Below are positions 1-8,427 of a DNA stretch of 45,213 nucleotides, in pieces. Location: the NCBI GenBank assembly GCA_050485385.1, contig JBJHBG010000028.1, positions 1 through 45,213 of the forward strand, in the 5' to 3' direction. The DNA comes from RECO01 sp050485385 (GTDB lineage Bacteria; Pseudomonadota; Alphaproteobacteria; Geminicoccales; Geminicoccaceae). How positions within the stretch are numbered: position 1 is the first letter of the stretch; every line of letters begins with the position of its first letter. The notes beneath the pieces were generated by a model. That model was not told the DNA's origin, did not search any database, and was given only the letters and a program-made list of their open reading frames with translations. Both the position numbers and the translations under genes were made by a program.

Positions 1-3000
1 GGCTCAGCCGCTCGGCGTCGACCGCGTGGTGCGGATCGCTCAGGAGCGCTTCGGCGAGGAGCGCCTCGTAGGCGGCGCGGTGGAAGTCGCTGCCGATGCC
101 GGCACCGAGGTCGAGGGCAGCCTCGAGGTCGGCGATGGCATCGGCGGTGCGGCCGACCCGGAGCCGGGCCTCGCCGCGCCAGCCGAGGGCGACGTAACGG
201 CGGAACACGTCGCCGCCCTCGGCGGCGAGATCGAGGCCCCGGGCAAAAGCCGGCTCCGCTGCCGCCAGATCCCCCCGCCAGCCATGCACCACGCCCGCGA
301 AGAAGTGGCAGGCGGCTCGGGTCGGCAGGTGGCGTTGCGCGTCGCCGAGCCGGACGCCCTCTGCGGCGGCCCGCAGGGCTTCGTCGAACCGGCCGGCGAG
401 GGCGAGCGCGAAGGCGAGCACGCCTGCCATCGTCGCTTCCTCGATGCGGTTGCCCAAGGCGCGCATCTGCCGCACGTTGCGCTCGGCGTAGGCGATGCCG
501 GCCAGGGGCTCGCCGCGCAGGCAGTGGATCCGGGCGAGCAGGTTGGTACCGGCGGCGGCGAGCTGCGCGTTGTCGGTGCGGTCGGCGAGGGCAAGCGACT
601 GCCGGGCGAGGTCGGCGGCCTGGCCGAAGCGCCCGGCGACGTAGTTGAGCCGCCCGGTCCAGTAGAGCACTTGGGCGAGACGCCACGGCAGATCGTACCG
701 TTCGGCGAGGGCGCGGGCGGCCGGCAGCTCCACCAGGACACCTTCCACCTGGGCGTGGCCGACGGCGACCGACGCGCATTTGAGGACGGCGCGGATCTCC
801 AGGCGCGCCGCCGTGGCGTCGGCCGGGAGGCGCCGCGCGAGGTCGAGCGCGTGGCGGTAGCGCGCGAGGGCCTCGGGCGACGCATAGCGCGCGGCCGCGG
901 CCTCGCCCGCGCGCATGGCCTCGGCGTAGGCGCGCTCGGCGAGGTCGGCCTCGGCCAAGTGGTGGGCGAGCACGTCGGGCGGTGCCGCCGAGCCGAGCCG
1001 CTCGGTGAGCACGTCGGCAATCCGGGCGTGCATGGCTTGGCGCCGCTCGCGCAACAGGCTCTGATAGGCCGCCGCCTGCACCAGTGCGTGCTTGAACTCC
1101 AGCGTGTCGTCGGCATCGAGACCGTGGCGGTAGAGCATGCCGGCCTCGACCAGCCGCTCCAACCCGGCCTCGACCTCGTCGCGCGGGTGGGGGACGACGG
1201 CGAGCAGGAGGTCGGGGGTGAAGGTCCGGCCCAGCGCCGACGCCCAAAGCGCCACGTCGCGCGCCGGACCCAGTCGGTCGAGCCGCGCCATCAGCGAGTC
1301 GTGCAGGGTCGACGGGATGCGGATCGTCGGCAGTGGGCCGGTGACCGACCAGCCTTCGCCGGTGCGCACGAGGACGCCGCTTTCCAGGATCGCCTTGGTC
1401 AGTTCCTCGACGAACAGCGGCACACCGTCGGTACGCTCGAGGATCAGCGCCCGCACGTCGTCGGGCAGCGGAACGTCGCCCGCAAGGCGCTGCATCAGGC
1501 GGGTCGCCTGCGCGCGGCCGATGCGGTTGAGGTGCAGGCGGGTGACGTGGGCGGGCAAGGGCCAGGGCGTTTGCAACTCCGGCCGTGCCGTCATCACCAC
1601 GAGCAACGGGAGGTTGCGCGCACGGTCGATCAGGAGGCCCAAGAGTTCGCCGGTGGTCGGGTCCATCCAGTGGACGTCCTCCACCTGGACCAAGAGCGGG
1701 CGTTCCTGCGCCAGGCGCTCGATCTGTCGCAGCAGCAGCTGGAAGGTGCGCGCCTTGCGGTCGGCGGGCGAGAGCGAGCCCATCGGATAGCGGTCGCCGG
1801 TCGGGATCGAGCAGAGAGTGGCGAGCAGGGGGCCGGCGGCCGCCGCGTCCTCGGCGGTGGCGGCGAGGAACGCTTCCAGGCGCTCCAACTGGCGCTCGGG
1901 CGGGTCGGCCCGCGCAATCCCCGCCGCCCGCGCGATCTGTTCGATCACCGGATGCAACGAGGTTTGGCTGTAGAACGGCGCGCAGAAGTAGCGGATGCGG
2001 TGGGGCTCGTCGCCGGCGATGGCGACGTTGAGTTCGTGCACCAGACGCGACTTGCCGATACCGGCCTCGCCGGAGAGCAGCACCACCTGCCCCTCGCCGT
2101 CGCGCGCGAGTTGCCAGCGATCCACCAGCAGTCGCAGTTCGTGGTCGCGGCCGACCAGCGCACCCGGATCGTGCCCCTGGCGTGCAACGAAACGGTCTTC
2201 GCTCTGGCCGCGGCCGAGCACGCGCCAGACCGGCATGGGCTCGGCGAAGCCCTTGAGCGGATGGCGGCCCTCGTCCGCGAGCTGGAACAGGTTGCCGACG
2301 AGGTGGCGGGTGTGGGTGCTGATGAGAACGCCGTCGACGGGAGCGATGCCCTGCAAGCGCGCGGCGAGGTTGGGCGTCTCGCCGACCACGGCGTCGTCGT
2401 CGCCCGCTCCCCCGGTCAACAGGTCGCCGATCACGACGAGGCCGGTGTCGATGCCCACCCGCGCGTGCAGCGCCAGCTCCGCCACCGGCTTCAGCTCGCG
2501 GATGGCCGTCACCAGCTCGAGGCCGGCGAGCACGGCCCGCTCGGCATCGTCCTCGCCGGCGTGGGGGAAGCCGAAATAGGCGAGCAGGCCGTCGCCGAGA
2601 TATTGGGCGACGTGACCGCCATGGGCGCGGACGATTTCGGTGCAGCGGCGTTGGAAGGCGCCGACCACGGCGAACATGTCCTCGGGGTCGAGCCGCGTCG
2701 CGGCATCGGTCGAGCCGACCATGTCCGCGAACAGGATGGTCATCTGCCGGCGTTCGGCAACGAACCCGGCAGGGGCCACGGGCGCCGGCGCCGGTGCTTC
2801 CGCCAGACCGATTTCCGCGACCTTGGCGATCTCGCCGATGCCGGCAATCGCCTGCATCAGCTTCTTGCGCTGGCCGAGGGTGAGGCCGAGTTCGCGCAGA
2901 TCGGCCTCGGTCAGACTGGGCAGGACGGCCCAGTCGATGTGCTGCTCGTCGAAGCGCTGCGACAACTCGGCGAGGCCCAGGCGGCCGAGCCATTCCCCGA

Positions 3001-3010
3001 CGGTTCCCAA
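1..3010 (-). CDS. SAM domain-adenylate/guanylate cyclase-AAA ATPase-TPR regulator (3' end outside window)
   Basis: The minus-strand frame stays open from about 3010 to the left edge, giving about 1003 residues with no stop. Residues 2-60 resemble a SAM domain (LGLAELSQRF, LRELGLTLGQRKKL). Residues 85-265 are a class III nucleotide cyclase with the metal-binding aspartates in FADMVGST (about residue 96) and YLGDGLLAYFG, and the NLAARLQ segment. A STAND/AAA-type ATPase follows, with Walker A GEAGIGKSR near residue 313 and a Walker B-like LLVQVEDVHW. The rest is alpha-helical, TPR-like repeats. The family makes cAMP or cGMP under control of the ATPase/TPR sensor part; the ligand is unknown. No ATG is near the start. 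TTG at 3010 is chosen because the SAM homology begins there, so the exact start is uncertain. It lies 84 bp after prmC and may be co-transcribed with it. A long plus-strand frame over the same bases is a shadow. Confidence 0.85.
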   Translation of the reverse strand, partial: MGTVGEWLGRLGLAELSQRFDEQHIDWAVLPSLTEADLRELGLTLGQRKKLMQAIAGIGEIAKVAEIGLAEAPAPAPVAPAGFVAERRQMTILFADMVGSTDAATRLDPEDMFAVVGAFQRRCTEIVRAHGGHVAQYLGDGLLAYFGFPHAGEDDAERAVLAGLELVTAIRELKPVAELALHARVGIDTGLVVIGDLLTGGAGDDDAVVGETPNLAARLQGIAPVDGVLISTHTRHLVGNLFQLADEGRHPLKGFAEPMPVWRVLGRGQSEDRFVARQGHDPGALVGRDHELRLLVDRWQLARDGEGQVVLLSGEAGIGKSRLVHELNVAIAGDEPHRIRYFCAPFYSQTSLHPVIEQIARAAGIARADPPERQLERLEAFLAATAEDAAAAGPLLATLCSIPTGDRYPMGSLSPADRKARTFQLLLRQIERLAQERPLLVQVEDVHWMDPTTGELLGLLIDRARNLPLLVVMTARPELQTPWPLPAHVTRLHLNRIGRAQATRLMQRLAGDVPLPDDVRALILERTDGVPLFVEELTKAILESGVLVRTGEGWSVTGPLPTIRIPSTLHDSLMARLDRLGPARDVALWASALGRTFTPDLLLAVVPHPRDEVEAGLERLVEAGMLYRHGLDADDTLEFKHALVQAAAYQSLLRERRQAMHARIADVLTERLGSAAPPDVLAHHLAEADLAERAYAEAMRAGEAAAARYASPEALARYRHALDLARRLPADATAARLEIRAVLKCASVAVGHAQVEGVLVELPAARALAERYDLPWRLAQVLYWTGRLNYVAGRFGQAADLARQSLALADRTDNAQLAAAGTNLLARIHCLRGEPLAGIAYAERNVRQMRALGNRIEEATMAGVLAFALALAGRFDEALRAAAEGVRLGDAQRHLPTRAACHFFAGVVHGWRGDLAAAEPAFARGLDLAAEGGDVFRRYVALGWRGEARLRVGRTADAIADLEAALDLGAGIGSDFHRAAYEALLAEALLSDPHHAVDAERLS

Positions 3011-3094
3011 GTGCCTAGCCCCTGATCGCGCATCCGGTGCCGATCGACCGTAGCCGCATGCTGCGACCGAGATGACGGTTATGCAACCCTGGCT

Positions 3095-3943
3095 TTAGGC
3101 TGCCGTCAGTACGAGACAGCGGTCGCGGCCGGCGAGGTCGGCGATGAGCCGCGCCCGCGGGAAGCCGTGGGCACGCGCGAGGTCGACGGTCGCAGCACCC
3201 TGGTCGTGGCCGATCTCGAACAGGGCCAGGCCGCCGGACGCGAGGCGGTCGCCGAGCCCGGCCAGGAGCGCGCGATAGGCGGCGAGACCGTCGGCGCCGC
3301 CGTCCAGTGCGGCATGGGGCTCGTGGTCGCGCACTTCGGGCATCAGCGTGGCGACGGTTGCGCTCGGTACGTAGGGCGGATTGGCGAGGACGAGGTCGAA
3401 GCGGCCGGCGAGCGCCTGCCACCAGTCGCCCCGGACCAGCGCCGCCCGCGCGGCGAGGCCGAGGTCTATGGCGTTCTGCCGGGCATAGGCGAGGGCGTCG
3501 GCGCTGCGGTCGACGCCGAGCCCCCAGGCCAATGGCCGCTCGCTCAGCACCGCCAGCAGGAGGCATCCGGAGCCGGTGCCGAGGTCGAGGATCGTGGCCG
3601 GACGCGCCGCCGGGATTTGGGCGAGGGCCGCCTCGACCAGCGTTTCGCTGTCGGGCCGCGGCACGAGCACGCCGGGGCCGACGGCGAAGGCGAGGCCCCA
3701 GAACTCGCGGCGGCCAAGGAGATAGGCGAGGGGGGCTCCCCCAGCGCGGCGCTCGGCGAGGTCGAGCGCCGCCTCGGCCATGGCCCCGTCGATGGCCGTC
3801 TCCGGTGCCGTCGTCTGGCGCAGGCGGTCGATACCGGTGGCATGGGTGACGATCAGGCGGGCCTCGGCGCGAGCCTCGGGCCGGGGCAGGTGACGGTGGA
3901 GCCGTGCCGCAACGGCATCCAGCAGGTCGGCGACCGTCGTCAC
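3095..3943 (-). CDS. prmC: Peptide chain release factor N5-glutamine methyltransferase PrmC
   Basis: The 282-residue protein methylates the glutamine of the GGQ motif in release factors, using S-adenosylmethionine in the cytosol. The N-terminal helical domain (residues 1-85) is followed by a Rossmann methyltransferase fold with motif I ILDLGTGSGCLLLA and the diagnostic NPPY motif (LVLANPPYVPS), which binds the substrate glutamine. The GTG start at 3943 lies 2 bp after the stop of the OsmC-family gene and has a GGCGGG-like ribosome site. An upstream extension to 4012 would overlap that gene deeply and has no homology. The neighbour prfA encodes its substrate RF1, so grouping them in one operon makes sense. 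Confidence 0.93.
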   Translation of the reverse strand: MTTVADLLDAVAARLHRHLPRPEARAEARLIVTHATGIDRLRQTTAPETAIDGAMAEAALDLAERRAGGAPLAYLLGRREFWGLAFAVGPGVLVPRPDSETLVEAALAQIPAARPATILDLGTGSGCLLLAVLSERPLAWGLGVDRSADALAYARQNAIDLGLAARAALVRGDWWQALAGRFDLVLANPPYVPSATVATLMPEVRDHEPHAALDGGADGLAAYRALLAGLGDRLASGGLALFEIGHDQGAATVDLARAHGFPRARLIADLAGRDRCLVLTAA

Positions 3944-3945
3944 GC

Positions 3946-4403
3946 TCAGCCCGCCTGGAGGATGGTCGCCTGGTGTCGCACCGGGAAGTTGACCGAGCTG
4001 GCGATGAAGCAACGACGGTTGGCCTCGTCGTGCAGGCGCTCGGCGAGGGCAACGTCGCCGGGGCGGATGGTGACCGTGGGTTTGAGGACGACCTCCAGGA
4101 AGCGACCGCCCTCGGCGCCGGCCTCCATGTCGCCGTCGGCCTCGTCGCGGTAGCCGGTGACGACGATGCCGGCCTCGGTGGCGAGGTGCAGATACCAGAG
4201 CATGTGACAGGTGGAGAGCGCCGCGACCAACAGGTCTTCCGGGTTGTGGCGACGCGGGTCGCCCCGGAAGGCGGCGTCGGCCGAGCCCTCGAGCACCGGC
4301 TTGCCGCGCACCAGGATCTGATGGTCGCGGTCGTAGGTGCCGTAGGCGGACGTGCCGCTGCCGCGATTGCCGGTCCAGACGACCTTGACGAGATAGTGAT
4401 GGC

Positions 4404-4407
<4 letters not shown>
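3946..4407 (-). CDS. OsmC/Ohr-family peroxiredoxin-like protein
   Basis: The 153-residue protein is of the size usual for OsmC/YhfA proteins, thiol-dependent peroxidases or related reducers of organic hydroperoxides. The two family cysteines are visible: one in the helix after PEDLLVAALSTCHML, and one in CFIASSVNFPV near the C-terminus. The GTG start at 4407 overlaps the prfA stop (GTGA), so translation is probably coupled to prfA. prmC starts 2 bp after its stop. Its presence between a release factor and that factor's methylase is unusual. It could link thiol or peroxide defence to translation, or simply be a passenger. Substrate and physiological role cannot be told from sequence. Confidence 0.88.
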
Positions 4408-5464
<1,057 letters not shown>

Positions 5465-5468
<4 letters not shown>

Positions 5469-6697
5469 TCGAGCGCCGCCACCAGCTCGGCACGGGCGAC
5501 GACGCGCTGCTCGCCGCTGCGGAGGTCCTTCACCTGCACCGTGCCCGCCGCCAACTCGTCGTCGCCGAACAGCACGGCAAAGCGGGCGCCGATGCGATCC
5601 GCGCGCTTCATCCGCTGCCCCACCTTGCCCTTGAAGGCGAGGTCGGTGACGACGTGGGCGCGGCGCAACTCGGCCGCCAGCGCCAAGGCCTCGGCCTCGG
5701 CCGCTTGGCCGATCGGCACCAAGGCCACTGGCGCCGGCACGGCGGGCGTCTCGGCCAACAAGAGCGCCAGCCGCTCGATGCCGGCGGCCCAGCCGACGCC
5801 GGGCGTGGCCGGCCCGCCCAACTGCTCCATCAGCCCGTCATAGCGCCCGCCGGCGATCACCGCGCCCTGCGCCCCCAAGGCGTCGGTCGTGAACTCGAAG
5901 GCGGTGTGGGTGTAGTAGTCGAGCCCGCGCACCAAGGCCGGATTGACCGCATAGGCGATGCCCAGCCGCTCCAGCCCCTCGCGCACGGCAGCGAAGAAGG
6001 CCCGGCTCGCGTCGTCGTAGGCGGCCTCCAAGGGCGGTGCTCCCGCCACGATCCGCCGGTCGCCCTCGTCCTTGCTGTCCAGGATGCGCAACGGGTTGCG
6101 CTCCAGCCGCTTCAGGCTGTCGTCCGAAAGGTCCGCCCGGTAGCGCTCCAGATAGGCCGTCAACTGGTCGCGGTAGCGCGCCCGGCTCTGTGGATTGCCC
6201 AGGCTGTTGATCTCCAGCCGCACTGAGGGGGCGATCCCCAGCTCGTCCAGGATGTGTTGGCCGATGGCGATGACCTCGACGTCGCCCAACGGCTCCGGCG
6301 CTCCCACCAGCTCCACCCCGATCTGGTGGAACTGCCGCAGCCGCCCCTTCTGCGGCCGCTCGTAACGGAACATCGGCCCGGCATAGAAAAACCGCAGCGG
6401 CACCGCCTGCAACAGCCCGCCCGTCAAAATGGCCCGCATCACCGACGCCGTGTTTTCCGGCCGCAGCGTGATCTCGTCACCACCCCGGTCCGTGAACGTG
6501 TACATCTCCTTCGAGACCACGTCCGACGTCTCGCCCAGCGAACGCGCGAACACCCCCGTAAACTCGAAGATCGGCGTCGCCACGTCGCCATAGCCATAAA
6601 CGCCGACCACCCGGCGCGCGGTCTCCACCACGTGCCGATGCCGCAACGCATCGTCGCCATAAAGGTCATGCGTGCCGCGGGGCGGGCGAAGCTGCAT
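5465..6697 (-). CDS. hisS: Histidyl-tRNA synthetase
   Basis: The 410-residue class II aminoacyl-tRNA synthetase charges tRNA-His. It starts with the typical RPPRGTHDL. Class II motif 2 is seen in MFRYERPQKGRLRQFHQ, the histidine-specific HisA loop in LVRGLDYYTHTAFEF, and motif 3-like glycine-rich sequence near GVGWAAGIERLAL. A C-terminal anticodon-binding domain follows (VALVPIGQAAEAEALALA). The length is normal. It is the first gene of the hisS-prfA-osmC-prmC operon, and a candidate promoter lies just upstream. Confidence 0.97.
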
Positions 6698-6726
6698 CGA
6701 TCCAGGCCTCTCGAGAACGGGAGAGC

Positions 6727-6755
6727 GATGTAGCGCGCCAGGGGTACGACGTCAC
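6727..6755 (-). promoter_or_regulatory. Candidate sigma70-type promoter of the hisS operon
   Basis: Read on the minus strand, GTGACG (6755-6750) is followed after exactly 17 bp by TACATC (6732-6727). This gives four and three matches to the two consensus hexamers. The predicted transcript start lies about 20-25 nt before the hisS ATG, which is a sensible leader length. The match is modest and the call is by eye. Confidence 0.35.
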
Positions 6756-6792
6756 GCCCCGGTTGGTCAGGGGATGGGGAGGTACGGCAGGA

Positions 6793-6842
6793 GCGGGGGC
6801 TTTTGCCCCCCGCACCCCCGAGGCGACGGCTTTGCCGTCGCC
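6793..6842 (+). repeat. GC-rich double-hairpin intergenic repeat, copy 1
   Basis: Two adjacent hairpins are separated by a CACCCCC spacer. The first has GGGGGC and GCCCCC around TTTT. The second has GGCGACGGC (6822-6830) and GCCGTCGCC (6834-6842) around TTT. Three more copies occur in this window (7577-7640, 8362-8423 inverted, 20965-21056 composite). It lies in the 215-bp gap between hisS and the antitoxin. Downstream of it a weak -10-like TACACT (6882-6887) could serve the antitoxin gene. Confidence 0.8.
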
Positions 6843-6912
6843 ATTGGGTGGGAGAGGATCGATCTGTAACTACGGGTGTGCTACACTCGACGGGTCGGCG
6901 TGGAGGTCTGCG

Positions 6913-7152
6913 GTGAGCAGCGACAAGCAAACGCTCGTTCGGTTGCGGGCGATAGGGAACAGTGTCGGCAGCACGTTCCCTCGGGACGTGCTGGCAGCGG
7001 CCGGCGTTACCGAGGGCGACACGCTGACCGTTCGCGCCGAACCCGGTCGCCTGGAACTCGCTCTGGTCGACGATCGCGGGCGCCGGTTCGAGGACTGGTG
7101 GAACGAATTCGAGGGGCGGTACGGTCGCGCCCTGGACGAACTGGCGAAGTGA
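6913..7152 (+). CDS. AbrB/MazE-type antitoxin of a Doc toxin pair
   Basis: The 79-residue protein has the swapped-hairpin AbrB/MazE DNA-binding form at residues 6-50 (LVRLRAIGNSVGSTFPRDVL followed by AGVTEGDTLTV). An acidic and aromatic C-terminal tail (FEDWWNEFEGRYGRALDEL) would be the part that wraps the toxin. The GTG start at 6913 is supported by TGGAGG at 6901-6906, 6 bp upstream. The stop overlaps the GTG of the toxin (GTGA), the classic coupled antitoxin-toxin layout. It probably represses its own promoter. The family commonly autoregulates, but no operator was identified here. Confidence 0.85.
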   Translation: MSSDKQTLVRLRAIGNSVGSTFPRDVLAAAGVTEGDTLTVRAEPGRLELALVDDRGRRFEDWWNEFEGRYGRALDELAK

Positions 7153-7571
7153 GCGACCAGGACTACGTCCTCCCCGAACTCGCGGATATCCTGGAGATCC
7201 ACAAGCGCGCGCTGGCCCGGAGCGGCGGCGCACCCGGCGTCAGAGACCCCGAGGCCATCGCCGCGGCCCTCGCCCGGCCGCACCAACTCATCGCCTACCA
7301 AGAGCAGCCACCGTCGCTCTTCCTCGCCGGCGCCGCCCTGGCCGCGAGCTTCTGCCGCATCCGCCACCCGTTCGTCGACGGCAACAAACGCGTTGCCCTC
7401 GGCGCCGCCAGCTGGTTCCTCTGGCTCAACGGCTGGCGCCTCGACGCCACCGAACGCGACGTCGCCCACACCGTCCGCTCCCTCTCGGAAGGCAGCATCA
7501 GCGAGCAAGATTTCGCCGACTGGCTGCAAGCGAACAGCGTACGCCGCCAGCCACCACGCCTCGGTCGGTGA
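7149..7571 (+). CDS. doc: Doc-type Fic-fold toxin (death on curing)
   Basis: The 140-residue protein carries the Fic-family active motif HPFVDGNKRVA (about residues 73-83). The Doc version has lysine after GN, as in phage P1 Doc, which phosphorylates elongation factor Tu instead of AMPylating targets. The N-terminal part, with DYVLPELADILEIHKRAL and a GGAPGVRD segment, is typical of Doc (P1 Doc is 126 residues). The GTG start overlaps the antitoxin stop. Its partner is AbrB-like rather than Phd-like. A GC-rich hairpin repeat begins about 6 bp after the stop and may act as its terminator. EF-Tu as target is inferred from the family. Confidence 0.9.
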   Translation: MSDQDYVLPELADILEIHKRALARSGGAPGVRDPEAIAAALARPHQLIAYQEQPPSLFLAGAALAASFCRIRHPFVDGNKRVALGAASWFLWLNGWRLDATERDVAHTVRSLSEGSISEQDFADWLQANSVRRQPPRLGR

Positions 7572-7576
7572 GGTTG

Positions 7577-7640
7577 GGAGAAGGAAGCAAGCGGGGGCTT
7601 TTGGCCCCGGCACCCCCAGGCGACGGCGCTGCCGTCGCTA
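7577..7640 (+). repeat. GC-rich double-hairpin intergenic repeat, copy 2
   Basis: Starting directly after the doc stop, a purine-rich GGAGAAGGAAG lead leads into GGGGGC-TTTT-GGCCCC, then CACCCCC. The second hairpin has GGCGACGGC (7619-7627) and GCCGTCGCT (7631-7639) around GCT. It has the same order and orientation as copy 1, so the toxin-antitoxin pair is bracketed by direct copies. The position at a 3' gene end fits a role as a transcript end or mRNA stabiliser, which is inference. Confidence 0.8.
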
Positions 7641-8361
7641 CGAGGTGGGCGAGGCGGGCCGGCGAGCCTTGGGCGGCAGTGGTCCACATTATAGAAAGCG
7701 GATTCGGGCCACTGTACCTATTGGCCCGAAGTAGCGCCAAAGTATCAATTGGTCGGATTTGAATCTCTCTGCGCATTGATTTTTCTAGCCTCGCGTCAGC
7801 GTTGAACGATCCGAGCGACACGTATACAGAAATCAATTGTTTTGTTAAATTTTCTTCCCATCGAGATAATTATGATTAGAAAAAATTAGATTCTGTCCTC
7901 GAATTTTTTCAATGTCTCTTTAGATATTTTTTGTGAGAGGTCAGGATCAGTAAGCTCATTAATTTCTCTATCTGAAGCGAACAATGCAGTTTTTATCGAG
8001 GGAATGCCAAACATAGCCAATAGGGCTGCACCTCCAATACCCCAAATGCCGCCGACGAAGATTGCAAGATAGGCGGCAATTGAAAGAGAAAGAATGCCCA
8101 TTACAAGCGGTACGTGTCTGTTGGTTCTCATCATTCGGTTCTCTCCATCAAACAAAGCCATTTGAAGTTCATTCGATATCAAAGCTTTCTTTGTTTTGCT
8201 GATGGTCTTTGTGTGCATTAGGCCATGCCCTAGACCAAGTAGGTGGCGTGACAGCGGTCTAAAGTCGAGTTGGGTAGGCTTCGACATCACATCTCACATG
8301 CATGCGGACCATCTCATGGCCACACTCGTCGTCAAGTGCTCAGCCGTCCCCACGACCATGT
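7641..8361. other. A+T-rich segment, probably transferred DNA
   Basis: Base composition falls sharply between the two inverted repeat copies; for example 7861-7920 has 16 G or C in 60 bases, in an otherwise very GC-rich window. The segment carries one gene (7886-8287, minus strand). About 245 bp between the repeat and the gene end (7641-7885) has no coding frame that I trust and no clear tRNA or IS end. It probably entered by horizontal transfer. Confidence 0.7.
7886..8287 (-). CDS. Small membrane protein of unknown function (A+T-rich gene)
   Basis: I do not recognise this 133-residue protein. An N-terminal polar region of about 55 residues (with KTISKTKKAL) is followed by two close hydrophobic stretches, about residues 58-100 (VPLVMGILSLSIAAYLAIF and IWGIGGAALLAMFGI). 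A charged C-terminal tail (DREINELTDPDLSQKISKET) completes it. This suggests a hairpin of two membrane segments with both ends on the same side. Codon use follows the low GC of the surrounding segment and differs strongly from all neighbours. ATG at 8287 is chosen over the adjacent GTG at 8290; the ribosome site is weak. It may be an accessory or defence-related cargo gene, but nothing shows this. Confidence 0.6.
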   Translation of the reverse strand: MSKPTQLDFRPLSRHLLGLGHGLMHTKTISKTKKALISNELQMALFDGENRMMRTNRHVPLVMGILSLSIAAYLAIFVGGIWGIGGAALLAMFGIPSIKTALFASDREINELTDPDLSQKISKETLKKFEDRI

Positions 8362-8423
8362 GGCGCAGGCAGCGCCTGCGCCTGGGGGTGCGGGGGCCAA
8401 GAGCCCCCGCTTACTTCCTTCCC
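8362..8423 (-). repeat. GC-rich double-hairpin intergenic repeat, copy 3 (inverted)
   Basis: Read on the minus strand it begins about 4 bp after the spoVR stop with GGGAAGGAAG, then GGGGGC-TCTT-GGCCCCC and CACCCCC. The second hairpin is GGCGCAGGC paired with GCCTGCGCC. Compared with copies 1 and 2, the second stem differs on both arms in a matching way, which keeps the pairing. With copy 2 it brackets the A+T-rich segment as an inverted pair. Confidence 0.8.
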
Positions 8424-8427
8424 TGTC

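Noticed and set aside
26..3025. A 999-codon plus-strand reading frame across the cyclase gene
   Set aside because: Its product has no domains, while the minus-strand frame gives SAM, cyclase, ATPase and TPR motifs in order. It is an antisense frame kept open by high GC.
7641..7885. Possible IS remnant or tRNA-derived attachment site at the A+T-rich border
   Set aside because: No transposase fragment, target duplication or tRNA 3' end could be seen.
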